From Pirellulaceae bacterium (GTDB taxonomy: Bacteria > Planctomycetota > Planctomycetia > Pirellulales > Pirellulaceae): a stretch of DNA of 64,000 bases. The notes under the pieces were generated by a model. That model had not been told where the DNA came from, did not search any database, and was given only the letters and a program-made list of their open reading frames with translations. Numbering within the stretch: position 1 is the first letter of the stretch; each line of letters opens with the position of its first letter. Made by a program: the position numbers and the translations under genes. The DNA lies in contig JADYZV010000194.1 in the NCBI GenBank assembly GCA_020852965.1, positions 1-64,000 of the forward strand, in the 5' to 3' direction. This document shows, one piece after another, positions 26,649-35,408 of this stretch.

Positions 26649-29600
26649 ACTCGTGCGACGCCATCGAATCCGCCGGTTGCGAATCTCGACCCATCTGGCG
26701 TGAATGCAATACTCGATATGCCGGACGGTAGAGGGCGGAATGTGGGTTTCAGTTCCTTGCCAGGAGCGTGGTGCTCCACGTCATTGAGCGATTGCCAGCC
26801 GTCAGATACTTTCTTCCAAATCCGAGCTTTTCCGTCGGTACAACCTGCGACCAACACTTTTCCATTGGGATCAAAGCATACGCTCGCCACTACTTCCGGA
26901 TGCGGAAGTGGTCCTGCAATTCGATCCCCCGTTGAAATGTCCCAAAGGTGAACCATTCTGTCACTACATGCGACGGCCAAGGTGCTACCGTCAGCTGAAA
27001 TAGCGATGTCATTGGCCCTTTCACCGTGTGCGAAAATCTGGTCCAAAACATGTAACTCGCGCGACCAAGAGACAAGATTGAGGCGGCACACATCGGCTCG
27101 TCGACGATCTCCGATGCTTTCAGCAATTTCTAACGCTTGATCGAAAGTTAGAAGTCCCTGCGCAATGTCGCCTTCTTCGCAGAGACGCTGAGCTTCATTC
27201 ATCGTAAAACGCCAACTTGCCCTTTGAGCATTCTCGCGCTCCCTAGCCTCGGAAAGAGCTGCGTCTTCCGCTTCGCGACGCGCTTCAACTTCAGAAACTG
27301 CCGTTTTGTATGCGTATCCGCTTACCCCGAGAAGACCTACAACAAGCATCATGAACAAGCACGCCGCTAAGCGCAAGCGGCTAAGCTCTTTCTTCTGCCT
27401 AATTGTTTCTTGCTTGGCCCTTTCTTGCTCTTCAACGCGTAGCCGTTCGCTCTCCGCCAAGAGTCGAACTTCGTATGCTTCCGACGCATCAGCAAACAAC
27501 TTCTGAATAGAATTAAAGTCATGTTCCAAACGACCTTTTCTCTGCAACAACACATGCAATTCTGGTGGACGCCAGAGCGAGCCTTCAAGTCTGCCGAGTT
27601 CATCCCATCGCCTGGCAGCATCGTCGAGTCGTTCTCGAAACCTAATATCGGCGCGACCTTCGTCGATCCAGCCTCGAAATCTCTGCCAATGATCTAGCAA
27701 TGCCTCATGGGTTAACTCGGCAGTGATGGCTCCTGCCTCTGTACCAGCCTTCCGAGGAAGGTGCTTCAGCGAGACGAAACGCGCCTCTTTAGATGAGAAC
27801 TTCGACAATACTCGTTTGGCAGTTTGTGGGTCATCCATGTACGACAGGATCTGAGAAACCTCAGCTGTCCGCCGCGTATCCTGCGTTCCTTCGCCGAGCT
27901 TGACCAATCCCAAAAAGATGCGCCGAGCGATTGCCTTCTCCTCGTCTGAAAGCTCCGAGAAGATCTGCTCGGCGGCACAGGCCAACGCTCCGCCCAGACC
28001 GCCTAGGCGGCGATATGTTTCCGTTGGTGCCACACCGGTTCGTAAGCCATCCCAGATCTTGGATAAGACAACCTGCAACAGTGGAAGAGCGCCGTCGCGA
28101 TGACAACTCTCTTTGAGCAGCAAATCGACAGTCGCCGGGTCAAACTCATGTCCCGCATTACGGGCCGGAGTGGCTATCGCCTCACGAAGCTCACTTTCGG
28201 TCATCGCCGGAACCAGGATTCCATGATCTGCGATGGCTGAGTTCAGCTGCTCATGTTGTTGCGTCTCAGCAAGAAAATCACTTCGAAGTGTCAAGACTAC
28301 CGAGAAGCAACCATCTTTGCGCGATGCGGCATAAAGTAGATTCTCAATAAACTGCTGCCGCTCCTGCTCGTCCTCGCACTCTGTGAAAATCTCCTCGAAC
28401 TGGTCCACCACAAAGACGGTGGCGAATCGCTGATTCTCATGCAGCGAGTCGACGATCCACCACAATCCGTCAAATTCCCCCTTTTCGTTGAGTTGCTGAA
28501 GGTCGCGTATATAGCGTCTCGACCTGGCAACGCCTGCCTCCTCCGAACCGCCGGCAATCGAATCCAAGGCATCAGCCAACGATTTAAGCGGTCGCATGCG
28601 TGGTCGAATGGTCGTAACTCGCAACGACTTGTGCTTTCCAACGCCCTCGCGTTTTAGCATCGGAACTAAACCAGCTCGGACGATAGAGGACTTGCCGCAG
28701 CCTGATGGTCCCAAGACCGACAAAACGCGCGGCTTGTCTACGTCCCCCAACGAAGCGTCGAATATTTCCTCGAATCTTTCTCTGAGTCGAATAATCTGGC
28801 TTTCACGCCCAAAGAATCGATCGGCGTCAGCTTCGTCAAACGACTCCAGGCCCTTGTATGGATTGACGCCAAGCTCTTGGCCTCGCAACGCACGGGCGAG
28901 CCCATTGGCCGTTTGGTACCGATCCTTGGGATCTTTGCTCAAACACTTCAGGCAGATCTGCTCAAGTTCCTCGGGAATACCGTCGCGTAGCTGCGACGGA
29001 GACTTCGGTGCCTTGTGGACAATCTGATTACGTAGCTCCTTCCCCTTAAATGGACGTTGCCCAGTGAGCATTTCGTAAAGGACAACACCCACCGCCCAGA
29101 TGTCGCTGCGGGCGTCAATCCAATCCGCCTTGCCAAGCACCTGTTCGGGAGATTGGTAAGGTGGTGTGCCGGAGAAATCTCCGCGATGGTGCTCCAGATC
29201 GGCTTCGGCTACAGCTAGGCCAAAGTCAGCTACGCAGACGTTGCCATCGGCATCGAACAAGATGTTCTCGGGCTTCAGATCGCGGTGGTATATGTGTTCC
29301 GCGTGGCTGTGAGCGGCATGTAGCGCCTCTACTATTCTAGAAGCGATTCGAATTGCTTCCTCAGGCAGCAGCAGATGTTCGGGCTGTATACGCTCCCGAA
29401 GGGAACCACCTTCCATATAGTCCATTACCAGATAGGTCCGATCCTTCGCATCCCGAGCAACATGCAGTACTCGTATTATCGACGGATGCTTCAGATGTAG
29501 TAGAGTCTTGGCTTCATGCAGAGACTGGCTTCCGATCTTGATGGCGACATGGTGGCCAGTATCGTCATGAGTTGCCAGGTAGACAATGCCGAAGCCGCCT

Positions 29601-30040
29601 CGCCCAAGTTCGCGAGTGGCAACGTAAGGGCCAAGCCTGGGCAAGTCGTCTGGTAGCCTCTGCTGTTGCATTGAGGCAATGTGCCTGTCAATAACCCGGT
29701 TTACAATTGCTGCAAACTCAGGAAACTTCGCCCCGAACATACTTCGCTGCGACTGGAGGTCAACGGCTTTTGTGTATTCAACCGCCAACTGCAGCAGCTG
29801 TTCGAACAGCAGTTCCTTGTACCCTGCATCTACCGCCTTCAAGTACGCCCTGATCTCAGGAAACGCCCCTCGCTGGCACTCATCCTCAAATCGCTCCCGT
29901 AGACGTCCTATCTGTTCATAAACAACTAGAGGCAGCGAATCAGTCTCTAGTTCGCGCGTGGTGTCCACTGCAAACCTCACTCGACAAAGGACTGGGGGCT
30001 GAATTAGACGTACTGATTTTATCACGGACATTGGCAACAA
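26588..30040 (-). CDS. Serine/threonine kinase with nSTAND NTPase domain and WD40 repeats (N-terminal part)
   Basis: Kinase domain at about 135-395: GRGGFG, AIKIG, HRDLKPENI, ADFGLA, SPEQV, all catalytic residues present. The space between the AIK lysine and the next Glu (HEAKTLLHL) is only about 8 residues, shorter than usual. Next, PYKGLESFDEADADRFFGRE introduces an nSTAND1 NTPase with Walker A GPSGCGKSS near 447 and Walker B VFVVDQFEEIF near 535. A membrane helix (LAACLFMMLVVGLLGVSGYA) lies near 900, then WD40 blades (LAVACSDRMVHLWDISTG, RFATGGFDGVARVW). The frame then breaks. Start: TTG 30040 is formal; ATG 30031 or, better, GTG 29968 preceded by GAGG are more likely. A switch-like sensor protein is inferred. 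Confidence 0.85.
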   Translation of the reverse strand: MLPMSVIKSVRLIQPPVLCRVRFAVDTTRELETDSLPLVVYEQIGRLRERFEDECQRGAFPEIRAYLKAVDAGYKELLFEQLLQLAVEYTKAVDLQSQRSMFGAKFPEFAAIVNRVIDRHIASMQQQRLPDDLPRLGPYVATRELGRGGFGIVYLATHDDTGHHVAIKIGSQSLHEAKTLLHLKHPSIIRVLHVARDAKDRTYLVMDYMEGGSLRERIQPEHLLLPEEAIRIASRIVEALHAAHSHAEHIYHRDLKPENILFDADGNVCVADFGLAVAEADLEHHRGDFSGTPPYQSPEQVLGKADWIDARSDIWAVGVVLYEMLTGQRPFKGKELRNQIVHKAPKSPSQLRDGIPEELEQICLKCLSKDPKDRYQTANGLARALRGQELGVNPYKGLESFDEADADRFFGRESQIIRLRERFEEIFDASLGDVDKPRVLSVLGPSGCGKSSIVRAGLVPMLKREGVGKHKSLRVTTIRPRMRPLKSLADALDSIAGGSEEAGVARSRRYIRDLQQLNEKGEFDGLWWIVDSLHENQRFATVFVVDQFEEIFTECEDEQERQQFIENLLYAASRKDGCFSVVLTLRSDFLAETQQHEQLNSAIADHGILVPAMTESELREAIATPARNAGHEFDPATVDLLLKESCHRDGALPLLQVVLSKIWDGLRTGVAPTETYRRLGGLGGALACAAEQIFSELSDEEKAIARRIFLGLVKLGEGTQDTRRTAEVSQILSYMDDPQTAKRVLSKFSSKEARFVSLKHLPRKAGTEAGAITAELTHEALLDHWQRFRGWIDEGRADIRFRERLDDAARRWDELGRLEGSLWRPPELHVLLQRKGRLEHDFNSIQKLFADASEAYEVRLLAESERLRVEEQERAKQETIRQKKELSRLRLAACLFMMLVVGLLGVSGYAYKTAVSEVEARREAEDAALSEARERENAQRASWRFTMNEAQRLCEEGDIAQGLLTFDQALEIAESIGDRRRADVCRLNLVSWSRELHVLDQIFAHGERANDIAISADGSTLAVACSDRMVHLWDISTGDRIAGPLPHPEVVASVCFDPNGKVLVAGCTDGKARIWKKVSDGWQSLNDVEHHAPGKELKPTFRPLPSGISSIAFTPDGSRFATGGFDGVARVWERQSFGTSRLGGRAARSV

Positions 30041-30264
30041 TCACGTGTTCCATTATAAAAACGCTGCTTGGCCCAGATCCCCTAATAGAAATGGGAAGTT
30101 TTTCAGCATTTATTTCAAATTCTGGTATCGCGCGCCGGAGAATCTAGGGTGTGCCAGTTCAGGTGTCGCATGACTCCAATATCAACACGCCATCAGAAAT
30201 CCTGCTCTTTGCCATGAGTTAAATTGATAGGCATAGATGTAGCTCAGCCTTAGCCAAATCGTGA
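30041..30264. promoter_or_regulatory. Upstream region of the kinase-nSTAND gene
   Basis: A minus-strand TATAAT lies at about 30050-30055, just before the formal start, and may be the -10 box; if so the GTG start at 29968 is the more natural one. No clear -35 is visible. The rest holds no gene. Confidence 0.3.
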
Positions 30265-30618
30265 ATGTATGATCCGTTGGGGACGTCCACGTTTGATCGT
30301 CCTCTCAATACCTACTGGCCTCCGGCTCCACATTACGTGGTTCGACGTAGCGAAGCAGTTTCAGACGAGATCGACTTGAATCGCAACGTGACTTGTACTT
30401 GCAAACATCGGATAACGGATAGGGGGCTAGCAGATTTGGTCGAACTACCCAATCTCGAATACCTTAGCCACCGAAATACTGAGCTCACCGACGAGGGGTT
30501 GGAACTGCTTCCGACGACGACCGACCAACCCGCTGCCGCGCTGCTTAAAGACCTCAAGCAAATCCAAGGGACACTCACCGTTGATGGAGGGTATGCCGCA
30601 CGCGACCTGGATAGCTGA
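30265..30618 (+). pseudogene. Chimeric relic: leucine-rich repeat piece joined to a DUF1501 piece
   Basis: The frame contains ITDRGLADLVELPNLEYLS and NTELTDEGLELL, one and a half leucine-rich repeats of the planctomycete type, and then without break TDQPAAALLKDLKQ, the segment of DUF1501 proteins that also appears at 34048-34089. The tail is encoded by the 90-bp repeat. Nothing upstream resembles a gene start. It is therefore a join of unrelated gene pieces and not a functional gene. Confidence 0.65.
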
Positions 30619-30644
30619 GGTTGGATGATCGGGAGAATCGCAGG
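30555..30644 (-). repeat. 90-bp repeat, copy B
   Basis: Ungapped match to copy A at 19331-19420 with about nine differences. It lies exactly where the DUF1501 similarity stops, as copy A lies where the transposase similarity stops. Confidence 0.75.
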
Positions 30645-30885
30645 CGCTGAGGTAGAAAGGCTGCGTCATACCACTCCCTGAGAGGCTGCGGGCACGTTTT
30701 TGGCGCCTGGTGCGCGAACGCCTAGACAGTTCGACCGGTTGATCGTCGAACAAGGCTTCAAAGACAGGCGGCGGAATACCTACTGGCGACGTTTGAGCAT
30801 TGGAGCTCAGACGCTCAGTAGCTCGCGCGTTCTTGGTCGCGTGTGAAAGCGCGCTGAGCTTATGATGGGAGGGGGCGGACGTCAT
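30645..30885 (-). other. Unrecognised reading frame running into the 90-bp repeat
   Basis: ATG at 30885 opens a basic, low-complexity sequence (ELSRRSRTRRQKRARSLSG) that enters copy B of the repeat and continues antisense to the relic. I recognise no family. It may be a genuine gene start cut by the repeat, or chance. Confidence 0.25.
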
Positions 30886-31146
30886 GGCTGGTTCTCATTG
30901 ACAGTATGAAGAAAACCTGCTCGGCTGGCGCAAATCTTGTGCCACTTGCGCACTCCACCGCACGGAAAACCACTAAAATGTTAAGGTGAGGGCCATTTGG
31001 CTAGCGCCGTCGGCTCACATCCCATTGTAAAAACCTGGCTGTGAAAACGTGCTTGGCCCCGTGTCTTCAACAACGAGACTGCGACTGCGGTGGATGTTAA
31101 ACTAGTTGGTTCACTACTCGCCAGTCATTGAATCAGGATCGCAGCC
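30886..31146. other. Intergenic, nothing recognised
   Basis: No reading frame or structure here could be supported, apart from the CAGGA ribosome site of the next gene at 31134-31138. Confidence 0.4.
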
Positions 31147-32451
31147 TTGCCAACGATAGCCTTTCGAATCGCAATTATCTTGACGTTCTCCATGTGGGCT
31201 CCAGCAATGGCTCAGTGGCCAGATCGTCATGGCCCGAGCCTGGATGGCCATGTCGGTGCAGCAGACGCGGCGGCGCTGCCGACGTCGTGGAGCGAAACAG
31301 AGAACCTTGCATGGAAGGCGCCTCTGCATGACGAAGGGCATTCATCGCCAGTCATCATGGACGGAAAAATCTGGCTGACCGCAGCCATCGCAGATGGCAC
31401 CAAGCAATATGTTCTGTGCATCGACGAAGCAACCGGTAAAGTTTTGCACGACAAGTTGCTGTTCGAGAACGACGAAGTCGAAGAGCTTGGCGGAGCTGTG
31501 GGGTTCAACAACTACGCAGCGCCTAGTCCTGTCGTCGCAAAAGGTGCCGTCTATGTGCACTTTGGCAGCTACGGTACGGCTCGCTTGGACCCTGAAACTG
31601 CCGACGTCGTATGGCAACGCCGTGACCTGGAGTGTCGTCACTTCCGCGGCCCTGGATCGTCACCGGTGCTATTCGGTGACAAGCTCATTTTGACGTTCGA
31701 CGGAATCGACCATCAATACACGGCCGCACTCGACTGTGCGACAGGCGATACGGTGTGGCGAGTAGCGCGAAGTACTGACTACGGTGACCTAGGTGACGAT
31801 GGCTTTCCAAAACGTGAAGGCGATTTTCGTAAAGCTTACTGCACGCCTGGGTTTGCAAAGGTTGGCGATAAAATTCAATTGCTGTCCGTGGGGGCCCGCG
31901 CCATGCAAAGTTACGATGCTGCGACTGGTGAAGAGTTGTGGACGTTACGACACTCGAGCTCCAACGCTGGCATTCGTCCGCTTTGGCTGCCAGAACAAGG
32001 TCTTGCACTGATCAACACCGGCTCTCGGGGGGAGTTAATTGCCGTCAAGCTCGATGAAACGACTCGCGGAGATATCACAGACAGTCATGTCGCTTGGGTG
32101 TACGACAAGGTCAATCCGCGTTTCTCGATGCCGATCTATAGCGACGGCCTTATTTTCCAAATCAGCGACTTAGGGGTGGTTGTATGCATCGATGCGACCG
32201 ACGGTAAAGAACTGTGGAAGGGACGAGCACCTGGCAACTATCTAGCGTCACCCATTTTAGCGGGCGAACATTTATATTTCTTCAGCGAAGATGGCTTGGG
32301 CACAATCTTGCGAGCTGGCCGAGAATTCGAAAAGGTATCCAGTAACAAAGTAGAAGCACTCGGCACAACCGCTTGCCCCGCCGTTGCCGGTGGAGCCTTC
32401 TACGTTCGCGGAAAAACCCACCTCTACAAGATCGCGGTCCAGCATAAGTAG
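31147..32451 (+). CDS. Exported PQQ-like beta-propeller protein
   Basis: 434 residues. Starts with TTG at 31147: CAGGA precedes it and the signal peptide (IAFRIAIILTFSMWAPAMA) needs this start, since the first ATG lies inside it. The opening QWPDRHGPSLDGHVG and the repeats ATGKVLHDKLLFEN, DPETADVVWQRRD, DCATGDTVWRVARS, DAATGEELWTLRHS, DATDGKELWKGRAPGN mark a PQQ-type propeller like those of quinoprotein dehydrogenases, but short and probably without PQQ. Such periplasmic proteins are numerous in planctomycetes; the ligand is unknown. It is the only intact gene in the 30.2-34.3 kb relic zone. Confidence 0.88.
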   Translation: MPTIAFRIAIILTFSMWAPAMAQWPDRHGPSLDGHVGAADAAALPTSWSETENLAWKAPLHDEGHSSPVIMDGKIWLTAAIADGTKQYVLCIDEATGKVLHDKLLFENDEVEELGGAVGFNNYAAPSPVVAKGAVYVHFGSYGTARLDPETADVVWQRRDLECRHFRGPGSSPVLFGDKLILTFDGIDHQYTAALDCATGDTVWRVARSTDYGDLGDDGFPKREGDFRKAYCTPGFAKVGDKIQLLSVGARAMQSYDAATGEELWTLRHSSSNAGIRPLWLPEQGLALINTGSRGELIAVKLDETTRGDITDSHVAWVYDKVNPRFSMPIYSDGLIFQISDLGVVVCIDATDGKELWKGRAPGNYLASPILAGEHLYFFSEDGLGTILRAGREFEKVSSNKVEALGTTACPAVAGGAFYVRGKTHLYKIAVQHK

Positions 32452-32488
32452 TTGCTCGCTCGGTACGAGTGCTCCAGCATATCGTTTT

Positions 32489-32641
32489 GATTTGCTGCAG
32501 CTTGCACCTGATATTCAGGAGGCGGTTCTGCACCTGCCACGGACGGAGCATGGACGGAATGCGTTTACGAAGCGGGATTTGAGGCCGATTGCGGGGAGGC
32601 TGTGTTGGAAGGTGCAGCGTAGCGTCTGGAAGCGGGGATGA
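32489..32641 (+). pseudogene. C-terminal half of an HTH/recombinase-associated protein
   Basis: The reading DLLQLAPDIQEAVLHLPR, HGRNAFTKRDLRPIAGRL corresponds to the end of a planctomycete family in which an HTH segment (AELARLGHVSRARLTQIM) is followed by LLxLAPDIQExLLFLP. The complementary N-terminal half is found downstream at 33473-33562. No start is present. The family, often near serine recombinases, is named from memory and its role is uncertain. Confidence 0.6.
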
Positions 32642-32875
32642 GCCACTTGAATCAATTACAAATCAAGCACTCTGCCCACAGAATGAAAAGTGCAAGTAGA
32701 ATAAGTTTGGAATTCGTGGCCCGCCGCTCGTCAGCTCATATCCCGCGCGATATTTTTCAGCAAGTTTGACCGAGTCGGGGTATTTAAGAAAAAACAACTA
32801 TCGAGCCTGAAGTTGTTCGGGGAGACCTAGGCGCATCCCGGTTGGCCTGCTGACTCATCGATGTAATGAAAATCA
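32642..32875. other. Intergenic, nothing recognised
   Basis: 234 bases between two relics without reading frame or repeat that I can support. Confidence 0.4.
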
Positions 32876-33467
32876 ATGCCTAGTGTCGTTTACACACGTC
32901 AATACAATATCGGCTTTTTCGGTCTCGAAAGGCTGCACCCTTTCGATTCTCGAAAATATGGGCGTGCCTGGAAATTGATCAAAGAAGTTCACGCCGACAT
33001 GTTGCGGCAAGTCCATCTGCGTCCAAATCGCCCTGCGAACCGCGATGAATTACGATTGGTTCACTCGGATACTTGATGTCTTCAATCAGTACATCTATCC
33101 CATGTACGATCTTGTTGCACGGAATCGAATTGATTGCGAGGTCCCGGTAGCAAGCGAAATCACAGACTCTGAATATTTGTCTCAACTAGCATCTAAATTG
33201 CCAGGTTTCTTAGAATCTATTTGCAATTCGAAGGTCGGAATTGCCATTTACAACGCGGGCACCGATGTCGTCGAAAACGATTCTCTGGGCGGCCTCAGAC
33301 TTTCTCCCTCCGCGATACTGGATCGCGACTTATTGGTAATTTCGGAACTTCGCCGCCGGAAGATTCCCACTGTAATGCTGCTTAGTGGTGGTTACACCAA
33401 CAAGAGCTACCGGCTGGTTGCAAATACAGTGATTGAACTGCTGAACCAATACGGAAGCGCAGGTTAG
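32876..33467 (+). pseudogene. Class IV histone deacetylase (HDAC11-like) relic without catalytic core
   Basis: N-terminal piece from ATG 32876: VVYTRQYNIGFFGLERLHPF, DSRKYGRAWKLI, ANRDELRLVHSD, matching the HDAC11-type start (YNI.F.GLE.LHPFD..K and the LVVH segment). A frame change at about 33065 leads to RILDVFNQYIYPMYD, SEYLSQL, IYNAGTDVVENDSLGGL, VMLLSGGYT, matching the C-terminal part. In HDAC11 roughly 110 residues lie between these, including the HH, GFC and DLDAHQGNG active-site motifs; all are missing. So both flanks survive with a deletion of the catalytic middle. Without zinc site it cannot deacetylate. ATG at 33045 could still start the C-terminal piece. Confidence 0.8.
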
Positions 33468-33472
33468 CAACG

Positions 33473-33562
33473 TGGTTGATTCGCGACAGAAAAGTGCCCG
33501 ACCAAGCGGAATTGGCGCGACTGAGTCATGTTTCTAGGGCGCGGCTCACCTCAATCGTCTGT
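33473..33562 (+). pseudogene. N-terminal half of the HTH/recombinase-associated protein
   Basis: LIRDRKVPDQAELARLSHVS then RARLTSIV is the helix-turn-helix half of the family whose other half lies at 32489-32641. The similarity ends where the DUF1553 relic begins. In the intact family the end of this piece is followed directly by the start of the other. Confidence 0.6.
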
Positions 33563-33955
33563 GGCAGCAGTTGTTCGGACGCGGATTGGTCTACACCTCG
33601 GAGAATTTCGGTATCCGTGCCGACCGTCTGTCGCATCCAGAACTACTCGACTGGCTCGCCCTGGAGTTCATGCAAAATGGCTGGAGCATCAAGTCGATTT
33701 TGCAACAGATCGTGCTATCGCAGACCTATCAGCAATCTTCGCAGGCTCGGCCCGAGCTCAGCGACGTCGATCCCTCCAATCGCTTGCTCGCCCGGCAGGC
33801 TCGGTTACGTTTTGTCGGGAGAGGCAGTGCGCGACTCGGGGCTAGCTGCCAGCGGGCTATTGAGTCGCGCGCTAGGGGGCCCCAGTGTGAAACCGCCGCA
33901 ACCGGCGAGTGTTTCGCAGGAGGGTTCTAGTAACGACTGGGAGCCGAGCAGCGGC
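33562..33955 (+). pseudogene. DUF1553 (PSD1-type) protein fragment, frameshifted
   Basis: RLWQQLFGRGLVYTSENFGI, HPELLDWLALEFMQNGWSIK, IVLSQTYQQSSQARPEL, DPSNRLLARQARLRF is the core of DUF1553. After a frameshift near 33815 the other frame gives LSGEAVRDSGLAASGLLSRA and GGPSVKPPQPASVSQEG, the continuation in intact members. The long N-terminal part (DUF1549 and cytochrome) is missing, and so is the end. Confidence 0.75.
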
Positions 33956-33957
33956 GC

Positions 33958-34317
33958 AGATTGCTACGGTTTGTGCACCTGATGTACAGCACTTGGGATC
34001 ACCACAGCGACCTAGAACAGCGACTGTCCCACAACTGCCGCATGACCGACCAATCCACTGCCGCGTTGCTTAAAGACCTCAAGCAACGGAGCCTGTTGGA
34101 CGAGACGCTGGCCGTGTGGGCCGGCGAATGCGGGCGGACGTCCATGGGAGAAGTTCGGCGCGGAGTTACTGCGGGAAAAGAAGGCCGAGGCCACCATCCT
34201 CAAGCCTTTAACGCGTGGCTGGCAGGCGGCGGCATCAAATCTGGCTACGTTCATGGTCAAACCGATGACTTTGGATTCCAAGTAACGGAAAATCCAGTGC
34301 ATGTGCAAACGGTGTAG
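33958..34317 (+). pseudogene. DUF1501 protein, C-terminal fragment
   Basis: FVHLMYSTWDHHSDLEQRLS, HNCRMTDQSTAALLKDLKQR, LLDETLAVWAGECGRTSMGE, GRGHHPQAFNAWLAGGGIKS, VHGQTDDFGF, VHVQTV is the last 118 residues of a DUF1501 (sulfatase-like) protein, usually about 480 residues. Intact members have GEFGRTP; here it is GECGRTS. DUF1553 and DUF1501 genes normally sit next to each other in this order, so an original pair decayed here. Confidence 0.8.
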
Positions 34318-34410
34318 TTGAAGCTATCGCAATTGCGTGAGCAGGCGTAGGATGATTCAAAATGGGCATGCAAGTCATCACCTCAACACGAATCTGAAAA
34401 AGGCCACACT

Positions 34411-34914
34411 ATGTTTCCACGAACGTTTTCTCACATTGGCATTTCGGTCACCGATTTGGACCAAGCCGTCGAATTCTATACTAAAACGTTGGGTTGGTAC
34501 GTCATCATGCCGCCGACAGAAGTTGTCGCAGATGATTCTGCGATTGGTGTAATGTGTAACGACGTCTTTGGGGATGGGTGGGGCCGATTTCGAATTGCTC
34601 ACTTAGCCACTGGAGATAGAGTTGGCGTTGAGCTTTTCGAGTTTGAGAATGCTCAGAAGCCCGAGAATAATTTTGAGTATTGGAAAACTGGCGTGTTTCA
34701 CTTTTGCGTTCAGGACCCTGATGTAGAAGGCCTCGCTAAGAGAATCGTCGAAAATGGAGGGAAGCAGAGAATGCCCGTCCGCGAGTACTATCCCGGCGAA
34801 AAGCCGTACAGGATGGTTTACTGCGAAGACCCATTTGGCAATTTGATTGAAATATATTCGCACAGCTACGAACTTACGTATTCGGCCGGCGCATATCAAG
34901 GTAATCCCGACTGA
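34411..34914 (+). CDS. VOC-superfamily (glyoxalase/dioxygenase-like) protein
   Basis: Metal-dependent enzyme or binding protein of the vicinal-oxygen-chelate fold, 167 residues, cytoplasmic. Two beta-alpha-beta-beta-beta modules: FSHIGISVTDLDQAVEFYTK ... VELFEFEN, and VFHFCVQDPDVEGLAKRIVE ... EDPFGNLIEIYSHS. Likely ligands are His8, Glu in VELFEF, His in VFHFCV and Glu in LIEIYS. It resembles lactoylglutathione-lyase-type proteins, but the substrate cannot be inferred. AAAGG precedes the ATG. It follows the relic zone directly. Confidence 0.85.
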   Translation: MFPRTFSHIGISVTDLDQAVEFYTKTLGWYVIMPPTEVVADDSAIGVMCNDVFGDGWGRFRIAHLATGDRVGVELFEFENAQKPENNFEYWKTGVFHFCVQDPDVEGLAKRIVENGGKQRMPVREYYPGEKPYRMVYCEDPFGNLIEIYSHSYELTYSAGAYQGNPD

Positions 34915-35334
34915 CGACTGATCTGAAAGATGCAGGATGTAAACGGTACTATTCTCGCCGCAAAACTCGGAAGCGACTTTGCGACCTTTAAAATCTGCGG
35001 CGCGTGCATCATCCGAATGCTTGAACGATATACCCTTCGCTGCAGGGCGATAAGCCACCGACCTCAGGTCCGTCCTGAGCAGGTAGTTGGTCGCAAAAAG
35101 CACGTGGCTTGCCTTGCAATTGTGCAGGCCCAGAATGGTCACATCCTGCGATTGTCACAATCGCCTGATCACTGGCTAGATGCTATCGATACTTTGGAAC
35201 TGCGTGAATAAGACGTGCATAGTGAGGAGCTCTCACTAAAACGGTATGTACCGCTTTACGCTTTGGGAAAACGCCGCACTGCGCACCGCGAGCAGGTATC
35301 GTAACTATCGATTCGGCAAGGACTTAACGTCTAG
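34915..35334. other. Intergenic region without recognised gene
   Basis: 420 bases between the VOC gene and the tRNA. An open frame at 34930-35211 has neither ribosome site nor family pattern and is not accepted as a gene. Confidence 0.45.

Positions 35335-35408
<74 letters not shown>

Noticed and set aside
30445-30885. Minus-strand frame of 146 codons as a real gene
   Set aside because: Its second half is the 90-bp repeat and antisense to a DUF1501/LRR relic; only the first part might be genuine and is listed as uncertain.
34930-35211. Plus-strand frame of 93 codons after the VOC gene
   Set aside because: Starts without ribosome site and shows no known pattern.
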